From positions 16,340-80,339 of the forward strand of contig NZ_QCZH01000018.1 in assembly GCF_003097655.1 (NCBI RefSeq): a stretch of 64,000 nt of DNA, written 5' to 3'. A program made the position numbers and the translations under genes. Shown here piece after piece: positions 9,457 through 18,169 of this stretch (position 1 is the stretch's first letter; every line of letters starts with the position of its first letter). The notes under the pieces are model-generated. The model was not told where the DNA came from. It searched no databases and saw nothing but the letters and a program-made list of their open reading frames with translations. The stretch comes from Flavobacterium laiguense (GTDB lineage Bacteria; Bacteroidota; Bacteroidia; Flavobacteriales; Flavobacteriaceae).

Positions 9457-10518
9457 CTATTGGTTTTTGAACATTTTTACATTACCGTAATCTGAATTGA
9501 TAATAACCTTGTTTACACCTTTCTTCTTGTAAAATCCACTCATTTTTTTAGTGTAACTGGTTTCTTCTTTAGAACTGACATCCAACTCCTTGTCATATTT
9601 AAAATTAGCATACTTTACCGTCACATCAAAATCGAAAACATAATTGGGTTCAAAACCTATATCTACTCCAGTATAACCAGCCACGATGGTAACATTATTG
9701 GCTTTGGCTTGAATAGCATCAATAGAAACGTTACTATATTTAGTGTATAATTTCAATTGATTTGATAGAGAACCAATATCAATAGTCAAATAATTACCAT
9801 TTGCATCTAATGAATTTACTTTTTGAATTTTCACACTCCCGTATTTGCTATTATACTTCACATCATTACCTTCAATGATATCAATTTCAGAATATTCCGA
9901 AAGCAAGTCGAGCTTAGAAACTGCATCAATTTTTAATTCCGAATATTTAGAAGTTATTGTCCCATTTTTAAAGTACTCGATACTTGAATTGGAGCAATAC
10001 CCAATCTGGATTGCATTACTGTTCCCGTTTAACTTTCCTAAATTAATTTTTCCGTATTTACAATTAATATCAGTTGTAGAAAAGAGATCGGAAGTAATGA
10101 TATTGCCGTATTTGTTGTTTAGTTTTACGGTTCCGTTTCTAGGGATTTTGATGGTATAATTGATTTCAAAGTTGTTATTTCTTCCGTTACTTTTAGTATT
10201 GGTGTTTACAAAAACGGTTTTTGCTGTAACCATACTTTTTAAAGCAATGAAATCAACATCGATTCCAGCTAATTTTTGATTGACCCATTTTTCGTTATCA
10301 CCACTAACCTTAATCAGAACATCAATTTCTATTTTGTCTTCCTCCCAAGTGGTAACAAAAATAGTTCCATAAGAATTGTCAATGTTAATACCAGCGTCGC
10401 TGTTTACAGTATATACTTTTTTGATGTTTCGTTGTTTTGAATAGGTAAAATCATCATTAGAAAACCCTAAAAAGGGAATTAAAAATAGGAATAGGAATAC
10501 GTTATATTGTTTTTTCAT
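9457..10518 (-). CDS. DUF4097-like secreted beta-strand repeat protein
   Basis: A 353-residue protein with a signal peptide (about residues 1-20, ending GFSND). It consists almost wholly of short beta strands with a repeated K/SYG or KYS motif (NSYGTIFV, NKYGNII, CKYGKINLG, SKYSELKI, SEYSEIDI, NSKYGSVKI, TKYSNVSI, SDYGNVKM), as in DUF4097/adhesin-like beta-helix proteins. Its start overlaps the stop of the upstream membrane regulator by 17 bases, which indicates translational coupling within the sigma operon. No catalytic motif is visible. The role is probably structural or ligand binding in the cell envelope; this is inference. Confidence 0.8.
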   Translation of the reverse strand: MKKQYNVFLFLFLIPFLGFSNDDFTYSKQRNIKKVYTVNSDAGINIDNSYGTIFVTTWEEDKIEIDVLIKVSGDNEKWVNQKLAGIDVDFIALKSMVTAKTVFVNTNTKSNGRNNNFEINYTIKIPRNGTVKLNNKYGNIITSDLFSTTDINCKYGKINLGKLNGNSNAIQIGYCSNSSIEYFKNGTITSKYSELKIDAVSKLDLLSEYSEIDIIEGNDVKYNSKYGSVKIQKVNSLDANGNYLTIDIGSLSNQLKLYTKYSNVSIDAIQAKANNVTIVAGYTGVDIGFEPNYVFDFDVTVKYANFKYDKELDVSSKEETSYTKKMSGFYKKKGVNKVIINSDYGNVKMFKNQ

Positions 10519-11038
10519 GGTCTAATTTTTTAAGTTTTTCAGTGTCTTGAAGGCGTTGTAATACATTTTGAAGAAAAGAAATTCGGGTTTGAAGATTACT
10601 TATCATGGCGTAAATGATAGGTTTACTTTCCCCATTGATTTCTAATTCATGTTTAATTTTTTCATAATCACTATCTAATGCTTTCATTTGTTTGAGGGCA
10701 TCATTAATGATTTTTTCATTTTCTGGTGATTCTTTAGCTTTAATTTGATCTAACTGATGCTCAATCAAAACGGTAAAAATCGAATCGGTTTGCTTGGTTT
10801 CTTTAGAAGCAAATTTCAGTTCTTTTGGTTTATCATCATTTGTATAAAACAAAGTAATCCCAAGCATAACAACCACCGATGCGGCTATAGCATAGATAAA
10901 GCCAAAGCTATTTTTTCGTTTTTTAAGAGCCAATTTTGCTGAAAATCGATTTATATGTTGACTGTCTATTTCATGAACATCCCATTGATTTTCTAAATTT
11001 TCAAATAATTGATCTAATTTTTCATTTTCATTCTTCAT
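10502..11038 (-). CDS. Single-pass membrane protein, putative anti-sigma regulator
   Basis: The 178 residues have an acidic cytoplasmic N part (about 1-45, including LFENLENQWDVHEI), one membrane segment (about 46-65, FIYAIAASVVVMLGITLFYT) and a periplasmic, largely alpha-helical C part ending in a likely coiled coil (LQTRISFLQNVLQRLQ). It overlaps the ECF sigma gene by four bases (ATGA). This topology and position right after a sigma gene are typical of anti-sigma factors, though I see no clear zinc anti-sigma (HxxxCxxC) motif. The call therefore rests on context. Confidence 0.75.
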   Translation of the reverse strand: MKNENEKLDQLFENLENQWDVHEIDSQHINRFSAKLALKKRKNSFGFIYAIAASVVVMLGITLFYTNDDKPKELKFASKETKQTDSIFTVLIEHQLDQIKAKESPENEKIINDALKQMKALDSDYEKIKHELEINGESKPIIYAMISNLQTRISFLQNVLQRLQDTEKLKKLDHEKTI

Positions 11039-11589
11039 ATCTCATTTAATTTTTTTCTTAAACTTTCTTTAGCCCTGCTTAAAGTTGTACGACAATTGGG
11101 ATAACTAATTTTAAGAATTTCGCTTATTTCTTCTTGATCATAACCTTCAATATAGAATAAGGTCAAAATCATAGAATAATTGTATTTTAAGGATTGAATC
11201 GTGTCCAAAATTTGTTTGACTTTTAGATTATTAAAATCAAAATCATTGTCCAAATCAGTTTCCGTTTCTTCTAGTTTATAAAGTGTTTTTTCAAAATCTT
11301 CTGTTTTAAATGGATTGTTTTTTTTGTAAAAATCAATACTGTAATTTATAATAATTCGTTTCAACCAAGCACCAAAGGCAACTTCTTGCTTGAAATCATT
11401 TATTTTAGTAAATGCTTTCAAAAAACCTTCTTGCATGACGTCTTCGGCAAAATGCTCGTCTTTCACAATTCGATAGGCCACATTATACATCGCCTTGCAA
11501 TAGCGATTATAAATCTCAAATTGTGCTTTCTGATTATTCTCTTTGCAAAGCGAAATTAATTCTTCGATATTTTGGTTGGTTAAGCTCAA
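11035..11589 (-). CDS. ECF-type RNA polymerase sigma-70 factor (TTG start)
   Basis: A 184-residue group IV sigma factor. Region 2 shows YNVAYRIVKDEHFAEDVMQEGFLKAF and FGAWLKRIIINYSIDFYKK. Region 4 shows LTLFYIEGYDQEEISEILKISYPNCRTTLSRAKESLRKKL, a clear helix-turn-helix. The start is TTG at 11589: an in-frame TAG lies two codons upstream and the first ATG is well inside region 2, so TTG is the only start that keeps the family N terminus. It heads an operon with a membrane regulator (ATGA overlap) and two beta-repeat envelope proteins, probably its own regulon. No consensus -7 box was found upstream, as would fit an autoregulated ECF promoter. Confidence 0.93.
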   Translation of the reverse strand: MSLTNQNIEELISLCKENNQKAQFEIYNRYCKAMYNVAYRIVKDEHFAEDVMQEGFLKAFTKINDFKQEVAFGAWLKRIIINYSIDFYKKNNPFKTEDFEKTLYKLEETETDLDNDFDFNNLKVKQILDTIQSLKYNYSMILTLFYIEGYDQEEISEILKISYPNCRTTLSRAKESLRKKLNEI

Positions 11590-11833
11590 ATACTAGTTAA
11601 TGATTTATTATAAAGACCCCTCGTTTTTTGATTTGTTACAGTTTTATAAAAATAGTTTAATTTTTTTAATGATTTATTTTTAATAAATAACTTGAGAGTT
11701 TACAAATACAGGAATTAAAATAAGAGAATATTTCTAATCCAATTGATTTTGGCACAATGATTGCCCTATTTTAGTCCTAAATATAATACTGTATTATACA
11801 TCAATATTATCTCAAAATGTTGTTGTGATGCCT

Positions 11834-11841
11834 TATATTTG
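11834..11841 (+). promoter_or_regulatory. -7 box of the lon promoter
   Basis: TATATTTG matches TAnnTTTG exactly and lies 45 bases before the lon ATG. There is no perfect TTTG at the ideal spacing, so the -33 element is weak. The surrounding 297-base region separates lon from the divergent sigma operon. Confidence 0.6.
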
Positions 11842-11886
11842 CGTTCCGAATTAAAAAATTAATGACAAAAAGACTTAAAATATACT

Positions 11887-14340
11887 ATGTCAAATCATAA
11901 AATACTTACTATTGACAATCTGTCACTTCAAGAATTTGATTCTGAAGCCGAATTAATTCCGTTATTGACTCCAGAAGATGAGGAGGAAATGAATAATGAA
12001 GAATTACCGGATTCTTTACCCATTTTACCATTGCGAAATACCGTTTTGTTTCCTGGAGTGGTTATTCCAATTTCGGCAGGAAGAGATAAATCGATAAAAT
12101 TGATAAATGATGCCAATGCTGCTGGAAAAGTAATTGGTGTAGTTTCTCAAATCAACGAAGAAGATGAGGATCCTACAAAAGATGATATCCATAAAATAGG
12201 AACTGTAGCTCGAATTCTTAGGGTTTTAAAAATGCCTGACGGTAATGTTACGGTAATCCTACAAGGAAAAAAGCGTTTTGAAATAACTGAAGTTGTTTCG
12301 GAAGAACCCTATCTTACGGCTAAAATTAAAGATGTTCGCGAAAAAAGACCAACAAAAAAAGACTCCGAGTTCAATGCAATTCTTGATTCGATAAAAGAAT
12401 TGGCTGTTCAGATTATAAATGAAAGTCCAAATATTCCATCTGAGGCGACATTTGCTATAAAAAACATTGAAAGTCCTTCGTTTTTAATAAGTTTTGTATC
12501 TTCTAACATGAATTTATCTGTTAAGGAAAAACAAGATTTATTATCGATTAATAGCTTAAAAGATCGTGCTTTAGAGGCTTTGCGCTATATGAATGTTGAG
12601 TTGCAAAAACTTGAATTGAAGAATGACATTCAGTCTAAAGTTCGTTTTGATCTAGATCAGCAACAAAGAGAATATTTCTTGCACCAGCAAATGAAAACCA
12701 TTCAGGAAGAATTGGGAGGAGTTTCGCAGGAGGAAGAAATGGATGAAATGAGTCTGAAAGCCAAAACCAAAAAGTGGGACGAAACGACAAAAAAACATTT
12801 TGATAAGGAATTGTCAAAAATGCGTCGCATGAACCCACAGGCTCCTGATTTTGGTATTCAAAGAAATTATTTAGAGTTGTTTTTAGAGTTGCCATGGGGC
12901 GAATTTTCTAAAGATAATTTCGATCTAAAACATGCTCAAAAAGTTTTAGATAAAGACCATTTCGGATTGGAAGATGTCAAAAAAAGAATGATTGAACATC
13001 TTGCAGTACTTAAATTAAGAAATGATATGAAGTCACCAATTATTTGTTTAACTGGGCCTCCAGGTGTTGGTAAAACTTCAATTGGTAAGTCTGTTGCAAA
13101 AGCATTGGGTAGAGAATATGTTCGTATTTCATTGGGCGGATTGCGTGATGAAGCTGAAATTCGCGGTCATAGAAAAACGTATATAGGCGCTATGCCCGGT
13201 AGAATTCTTCAAAGTTTAAAGAAAGCAGGAACATCCAATCCCGTATTTGTTTTAGATGAAATTGATAAATTATCCTCTAGCCATAATGGAGATCCTTCTT
13301 CGGCATTATTAGAAGTTTTAGATCCAGAACAAAACAATTCTTTTTATGATAATTTCCTAGAAATGGGCTATGATTTGTCTAAAGTGATGTTTATTGCTAC
13401 GTCTAATAATATGTCAGCCATTCAGCCAGCATTAATAGATCGTATGGAAGTTATAAAAATGTCTGGTTATACTATTGAGGAGAAAGTAGAAATTGCCCGT
13501 AAACATTTGTTTGCAAAACAACTGGAGGCTCACGGTTTGAAAGCCAAAGATTTGAGTATTGGAAAAAAGCAATTAGAAAAAATTGTCGAAGGTTATACCC
13601 GTGAATCTGGTGTTCGTGGATTGGAAAACAAGATTGCTCAAATCGTTCGTAATGCTGCAAAATCGGTAGCCATGGAGGAGGAGTATAACAAAAAAGTAAC
13701 CGACGAAGACATTGTAAAAGTGCTTGGCGTACCTCGATTAGAAAGAGATAAATACGAAAGTAATGAAGTTGCTGGTGTCGTTACAGGTTTGGCTTGGACA
13801 AGTGTTGGTGGTGACATTCTTTTTATAGAATCATTGATTTCTCCGGGTAAAGGAACAATGACTATTACAGGAAATTTAGGAACGGTAATGAAAGAATCGG
13901 CTACAATTGCTTTAGAATACATTAAAGCTAATGCTGAATTAATGGGATTGTATCCAGAAATACTTGCTAAATATAACATTCACTTACACGTTCCAGAAGG
14001 TGCTACTCCAAAAGATGGACCTAGCGCCGGAATTGCGATGTTGACTTCCTTAGTTTCATTGTTTACCCAGAAACGAGTGAAGAAAAACTTGGCTATGACT
14101 GGAGAAATTACTTTGCGTGGAAAAGTATTGCCAGTGGGAGGGATAAAAGAAAAAATATTGGCTGCCAAAAGAGCCAATATCAAAGAAATCATCTTGTGTC
14201 ATGAAAACAAAAGTGATATTGATGAAATTAAACCAGAATACTTAGAAGGGCTTACGTTTCATTATGTGAAAGAAATGAGTGAGGTTTTGGATTTAGCCAT
14301 AACCAAAGAGAAAGTTAAAAATGCTAAAGAATTAAAATAA
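11887..14340 (+). CDS. lon: ATP-dependent protease La (Lon)
   Basis: A cytoplasmic AAA+ serine protease that degrades misfolded and regulatory proteins. The 817 residues hold an N-terminal substrate-binding domain (LPILPLRNTVLFPGVVIPI near residue 45), the Walker A loop GPPGVGKT (390-397), Walker B FVLDEIDK, and the C-terminal protease domain with DGPSAGIAM (catalytic S713) and GGIKEKILAA (catalytic K756). The S-K spacing of 43 equals that in E. coli Lon. A short acidic leader (LLTPEDEEEMNNEELPD) precedes the N domain. It is followed by a terminator and then porQ. Confidence 0.98.
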   Translation: MSNHKILTIDNLSLQEFDSEAELIPLLTPEDEEEMNNEELPDSLPILPLRNTVLFPGVVIPISAGRDKSIKLINDANAAGKVIGVVSQINEEDEDPTKDDIHKIGTVARILRVLKMPDGNVTVILQGKKRFEITEVVSEEPYLTAKIKDVREKRPTKKDSEFNAILDSIKELAVQIINESPNIPSEATFAIKNIESPSFLISFVSSNMNLSVKEKQDLLSINSLKDRALEALRYMNVELQKLELKNDIQSKVRFDLDQQQREYFLHQQMKTIQEELGGVSQEEEMDEMSLKAKTKKWDETTKKHFDKELSKMRRMNPQAPDFGIQRNYLELFLELPWGEFSKDNFDLKHAQKVLDKDHFGLEDVKKRMIEHLAVLKLRNDMKSPIICLTGPPGVGKTSIGKSVAKALGREYVRISLGGLRDEAEIRGHRKTYIGAMPGRILQSLKKAGTSNPVFVLDEIDKLSSSHNGDPSSALLEVLDPEQNNSFYDNFLEMGYDLSKVMFIATSNNMSAIQPALIDRMEVIKMSGYTIEEKVEIARKHLFAKQLEAHGLKAKDLSIGKKQLEKIVEGYTRESGVRGLENKIAQIVRNAAKSVAMEEEYNKKVTDEDIVKVLGVPRLERDKYESNEVAGVVTGLAWTSVGGDILFIESLISPGKGTMTITGNLGTVMKESATIALEYIKANAELMGLYPEILAKYNIHLHVPEGATPKDGPSAGIAMLTSLVSLFTQKRVKKNLAMTGEITLRGKVLPVGGIKEKILAAKRANIKEIILCHENKSDIDEIKPEYLEGLTFHYVKEMSEVLDLAITKEKVKNAKELK

Positions 14341-14358
14341 AATAAATTCTAATAGTTT

Positions 14359-14420
14359 AAATTCCAAATTCCAAATCTGAATAGACTCAGAATAATTGGA
14401 ATTTGGGATTTATTTTTTGG
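14359..14420 (+). terminator. Terminator-like hairpin after lon
   Basis: A 16-bp arm pair (14359-14374 with 14396-14411) with one G-U type mismatch is followed by a T-rich run. It lies 18 bases after the lon stop. The AT-only stem made of AAATTCC words resembles other dispersed palindromes in the window. Confidence 0.6.
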
Positions 14421-14464
14421 ACTTTCCTTTCTCTTAATTATCTTTTTAATTTTCGTAAGTTTGG

Positions 14465-14482
14465 TCCCGATAGCTATCGGGA
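14465..14482. repeat. Perfect 18-bp palindrome upstream of porQ
   Basis: TCCCGATAGCTATCGGGA reads the same on both strands. The same ATCCCG/CGGGAT words form hairpins at 1381-1413 and 17881-17913, so it probably belongs to a dispersed intergenic family. It is 35 bases before the porQ ATG and could alternatively be a regulator site, but its similarity to the other hairpins argues against that. Confidence 0.5.
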
Positions 14483-14517
14483 TGGAATTTTAAACTTTGC
14501 TTTTTTTTAAATATTGT

Positions 14518-15540
14518 ATGCCCCAAAAACTTTTATTTTTCTTTTTAATTCTAATTTGTTCTGTCAGCTACGGACAAATAGGAGGGAAGTACACTTATGA
14601 GTTTTTGAACTTGGTCACTTCACCCAGGCAAGCAGCATTAGGAGGAAAGACAATTACTATTTACGATGAAGATGTCAATGAAGCCTTATTTAATCCTGCC
14701 ACAATAAATGAAGAAATGCATAATCATTTGGCATTAAATTATGGGAATTACTATAAAGAAGTTACTTACGGTACGGCTTCTTATGCCTACACGTATGACC
14801 AGCATTTGCAAACCTTTCAAGCAGGGGTAAACTATATCAATTATGGGAAATTTGATGGATATGACGAAAATGGTTTGCCTACATCTGAATTTACAGGTAG
14901 CGAAATTGCCCTTTCTGTTGGTTATGCTTATAACATTCCCTATACAGACCTACATATAGGCGCAAATGCAAAATTTATCGAATCCATTTTGGAGAGTTAC
15001 AGTTCTTTTGGAGCTGCGGTTGATTTGGGAATGATATATATTGACGAGAAAAATGATGTGAATTGGGCTTTGACCTTAATGAATATCGGATCCCAATTTA
15101 CTACCTACGACGGCAATAGAGAACAATTGCCTTTTGAGATTATTGCGGGAGTTTCCCAAGAATTAGAGCATGTTCCCATACGCTGGCATTTGACCGTTGA
15201 AAATTTGCAACAATGGAATTTAGCTTTTTCCAATCCCGTTCGAGCAGAAACTTCAATAGATGGCAATGTCGCTGACGAAAAGGTTTCTGTTTTCAACAAT
15301 GCACTTCGACACGTAATTTTGGGTGTTGAACTTTTTCCAAAAAAAGCCTTTAACCTTAGATTGGGTTATAATTTTCGTAGAGGAGCTGAATTACAAATTC
15401 AAGATCAACGTAATTTCTCGGGAATTTCATTAGGGTTTGGCCTCAAGCTAAACAAACTAAAATTCAATTATTCTTATTCTAAATATACTTTGGCTGGAAA
15501 CACGAGTTTGTTTGGATTGGCTATTAATTTGGGAGAATGA
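14518..15540 (+). CDS. porQ: Type IX secretion system protein PorQ
   Basis: An outer-membrane beta-barrel protein related to PorV and needed for T9SS function in several Bacteroidetes. The chosen ATG gives 340 residues with a clear signal peptide (MPQKLLFFFLILICSVSYG). An in-frame TTG at 14497 would add seven residues before the signal and is unlikely. The mature start QIGGKYTYEFLNL, the motif SPRQAALGGKTITI and LFNPATINEEMHNHLALNYG are characteristic of PorQ. Alternating beta strands run to the C terminus (GLAINLGE). It stands directly before cmk, an arrangement I recognise from other flavobacteria. Confidence 0.9.
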   Translation: MPQKLLFFFLILICSVSYGQIGGKYTYEFLNLVTSPRQAALGGKTITIYDEDVNEALFNPATINEEMHNHLALNYGNYYKEVTYGTASYAYTYDQHLQTFQAGVNYINYGKFDGYDENGLPTSEFTGSEIALSVGYAYNIPYTDLHIGANAKFIESILESYSSFGAAVDLGMIYIDEKNDVNWALTLMNIGSQFTTYDGNREQLPFEIIAGVSQELEHVPIRWHLTVENLQQWNLAFSNPVRAETSIDGNVADEKVSVFNNALRHVILGVELFPKKAFNLRLGYNFRRGAELQIQDQRNFSGISLGFGLKLNKLKFNYSYSKYTLAGNTSLFGLAINLGE

Positions 15541-15635
15541 TTTTTAGAAAAAGAGAAGAGAAAATAGAATATAGAGAAGAGATAATAGATCGAAAAAGTA
15601 GAGTCTAAACCTTTTTTTAATCAAAATAATAAAAC

Positions 15636-16328
15636 ATGAAAAAAATAATCGTAGCAATAGACGGATTTTCATCCACTGGAAAAAGTACTTTGGCCAAACA
15701 ACTCGCCAAACAATTAGGGTATGTATATGTAGATACTGGCGCTATGTATCGTGCCGTTGCTTTGTTTGCGATGCAAAACAATTGTGTTGGAGTTGATTTT
15801 TTGGACAAAGAAAAACTGGTAAATAGTTTACCTTCTATAAAATTGCATTTTGAATTTAATCCTGAATTGGGTTTTGCCGAAATGTATTTGAATGATGTTA
15901 ATGTAGAAACCGAAATCAGAACCTTGGAGGTTTCCAGTTTCGTAAGTGCTGTAGCTGCAATATCAGAAGTGCGTGCTAAGTTGGTAGAACAACAGCAGGA
16001 AATGGGTAAAGAAAAAGGAATCGTAATGGACGGTAGAGATATAGGAACCGTTGTGTTTCCAAATGCAGAACTCAAAATATTCATGACCGCTGGAGCAGAC
16101 ACCCGTGCACAAAGACGTTTTGATGAATTGCAAGCAAAAGGAGATGCTGTTACTTATGAAGAAGTTCTTAAAAATGTGGTAGACCGTGATTATGTTGATA
16201 CCCATAGAGAAGATTCACCATTGGTTATGGCAGAAGATTCAATTGAAATCGATAATTCATACCTGAATCGCAAGGAACAATTTGATGTTGTTTTAGAGTT
16301 AATAAATGATATTATAGAAGCGGAATAA
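15636..16328 (+). CDS. cmk: Cytidylate kinase
   Basis: Phosphorylates CMP and dCMP to the diphosphates in pyrimidine nucleotide metabolism. The 230 residues carry the P-loop DGFSSTGKST (9-18), the NMP-binding stretch YVDTGAMYRAVALFA, the motif MDGRDIGTVVFPNAELKIF, and the LID region RAQRRFDE with DRDYVDTHREDSPLVMA. Length and motif order match the family. It lies 95 bases after porQ, so the two may be co-transcribed. Confidence 0.97.
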   Translation: MKKIIVAIDGFSSTGKSTLAKQLAKQLGYVYVDTGAMYRAVALFAMQNNCVGVDFLDKEKLVNSLPSIKLHFEFNPELGFAEMYLNDVNVETEIRTLEVSSFVSAVAAISEVRAKLVEQQQEMGKEKGIVMDGRDIGTVVFPNAELKIFMTAGADTRAQRRFDELQAKGDAVTYEEVLKNVVDRDYVDTHREDSPLVMAEDSIEIDNSYLNRKEQFDVVLELINDIIEAE

Positions 16329-16394
16329 ATAGTTGCTAATTTCAATTTTAATAGTAGTTTTACAAGCTGATACTTTTTTATAAAAACACAATTC

Positions 16395-17771
16395 ATGGGG
16401 ATTAAAAATAGGTTGACATTAATGAGCTTTCTACAATTTTTTGTTTGGGGAGCTTGGCTGATTACAATTGCAAATTATTGGTTTGGAACCAAGGCTTGGG
16501 AAGGAACTCAATTTGGTTTGGTTTTTAGTACAATGGGAGTCGCTTCCCTTTTTATGCCTACTCTTACGGGGATTATTGCGGATAGATGGATCAATGCCGA
16601 AAAACTATACGGAGTTCTTCATATATTGTATGGTGCTGTATTGTTTTATTTGCCTGAGGTTACTACTCCAACTACTTTTATTTACATCATGCTTTTGGCA
16701 ATGTGTTTTTATATGCCAACTATTGCATTGAGTAATTCGATATCCTATAATGCCTTAAAAAACAGCAATAAAGATGTGGTTAAGGATTTTCCGCCAATTC
16801 GGGTTTTTGGGACAATTGGTTTTATTGTTGCCATGTGGATTACCAATTTATCAGGAAACAAGGCTACCGATTATCAATTTTATATCGCGGGAATTGCGGC
16901 GATTGGTTTAGGGTTTTACTCTTTTACTTTACCACCATGCAAGCCACAAAGATTAATCAAAGAGAATACTTCCTTGATGGAAACTCTAGGTTTAGGGTCT
17001 TTTAAATTATTTGCCAATTATAAAATGGCGCTTTTCTTTATATTTTCTATGTTTTTAGGAGGAGCTTTGCAGCTTACTAATGCGTATGGAGATGTTTTTC
17101 TAGATGAATTCAAACATTTTCCAAAATATGCAGATTCGTTCGTAGTGGAATATTCTACTATCATCATGTCGATTTCTCAAATTTCGGAGACTTTATTTAT
17201 ACTTGCTATTCCGTTTTTCTTGAAACGTTTTGGAATCAAGCAAGTCATGCTAATCAGTATGCTGGCTTGGGTGTTGCGTTTTGGACTTTTTGCATTTGGA
17301 GATCCTGTTCAAGGATTATGGATGATTATTTTGTCTTGTATCGTGTACGGAATGGCTTTTGATTTCTTTAATATTTCAGGATCATTGTTTGTTGAAACTC
17401 ATACAGATCCTAAAAATCGTTCTTCGGCACAAGGGTTGTTTATGATGATGACCAATGGAGTAGGAGCAATATTAGGAAGTTTTACTTCGGGTTGGGCGAT
17501 TGACCGCTTTTTTACGAAGTCTTTTAATACTACTACTGAGTTGGCTTCGTTTTTACAAACGGATACTACAAATCCAAAAATGTTGGAATTTGTAAAAAAT
17601 CAAGGAAATTCTATTGCTACCGATGGTTTGTTTGATAAAGTAATTATGATGAAAGATTGGCATATGATTTGGTTGGCTTTTGCTGCTTATTCCTTGATTA
17701 TTGCCATAGCGTTTGCCATTTTATTCAAACATGAGCACAATCCGAATGAAGTGGAGAATTTGAGTCATTAA
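16395..17771 (+). CDS. MFS transporter, nucleoside:H+ symporter (NupG-like)
   Basis: A 458-residue inner-membrane protein with about 12 membrane segments. The N-terminal MSFLQFFVWGAWLITIANYW, the GIIADRWINAEKLYG loop, and FNISGSLFVETHTDPKNRSSAQGLFMMMTNGVG are typical of the nucleoside:proton symporter family (NHS, PF03825). It lies 66 bases after cmk and is followed by a strong terminator. Nucleoside uptake next to cytidylate kinase makes metabolic sense, but the substrate is inferred from family only. Confidence 0.85.
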   Translation: MGIKNRLTLMSFLQFFVWGAWLITIANYWFGTKAWEGTQFGLVFSTMGVASLFMPTLTGIIADRWINAEKLYGVLHILYGAVLFYLPEVTTPTTFIYIMLLAMCFYMPTIALSNSISYNALKNSNKDVVKDFPPIRVFGTIGFIVAMWITNLSGNKATDYQFYIAGIAAIGLGFYSFTLPPCKPQRLIKENTSLMETLGLGSFKLFANYKMALFFIFSMFLGGALQLTNAYGDVFLDEFKHFPKYADSFVVEYSTIIMSISQISETLFILAIPFFLKRFGIKQVMLISMLAWVLRFGLFAFGDPVQGLWMIILSCIVYGMAFDFFNISGSLFVETHTDPKNRSSAQGLFMMMTNGVGAILGSFTSGWAIDRFFTKSFNTTTELASFLQTDTTNPKMLEFVKNQGNSIATDGLFDKVIMMKDWHMIWLAFAAYSLIIAIAFAILFKHEHNPNEVENLSH

Positions 17772-17792
17772 ATAAGGTTGATCTTTTAGACC

Positions 17793-17825
17793 AAACCCGA
17801 CAGGTTTCAAAAACCTGTCGGGTTT
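17793..17825 (+). terminator. Terminator after the nucleoside transporter
   Basis: A perfect 15-bp stem (17793-17807 with 17811-17825, AAACCCGACAGGTTT) with a three-base loop. The 3' side ends in TTTG and TT, a modest U tract. It lies 21 bases after the stop codon. Confidence 0.75.
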
Positions 17826-17857
17826 GTTATTACCGGTAAATCACAATATAAACTAAC

Positions 17858-17940
17858 TAGCCCCGATGGAAGGGAATATCCTTTTTATCCCGATTTTTCA
17901 TCGGGATAAAAAGATAGGAATGACAGCGGGAACTATACCT
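17858..17940. repeat. Dispersed intergenic repeat with a perfect ATCCCG hairpin
   Basis: The core is a perfect 14-bp inverted repeat (17881-17894 with 17900-17913, CTTTTTATCCCGAT) flanked by TAGCCCCGATGGAAGG on the left and GACAGCGGGAAC on the right. From memory, similar blocks are repeated in many flavobacterial genomes downstream of genes. It shares the TATCCCG/CGGGATA words with 1381-1413 and 14465-14482. There is no ORF. Confidence 0.65.
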
Positions 17941-18019
17941 CTAAAAAAGCCTAATAATTCACTCCTGAACCTTTTTTTGCTTCTTTTTATAGCACTCTTT
18001 AATATCTCGGACTAAATAT

Positions 18020-18050
18020 TTTGCCATATTAAATAAATGAATTACTTTTG
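18020..18050 (+). promoter_or_regulatory. Strong Bacteroidetes promoter for rpsA
   Basis: TTTG at 18020-18023, a 19-base spacer and TACTTTTG at 18043-18050 match the sigma-ABfr consensus exactly. Transcription should start near 18056 and leave an untranslated leader of about 114 bases before the rpsA ATG. That leader includes a small CACC-N4-GGTG hairpin near 18052-18063. Confidence 0.85.
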
Positions 18051-18169
18051 CACACCTTTTGGTGGATAAGAGTTTCCTTTAGGTATCAACTATTTATGTA
18101 AAACAACTTCTGTTTTTTCTATCGCTTTAAGAAACTCGAGAGAACACAGAATACAAATTTTCAATCAGC

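Noticed and set aside
14497..14517. TTG start for PorQ seven codons upstream
   Set aside because: The ATG at 14518 gives a standard signal peptide and needs no rare start codon.
15617..16102. A 161-residue minus-strand frame over cmk
   Set aside because: cmk on the plus strand carries all family motifs; the antisense frame is low-complexity and has no start context.
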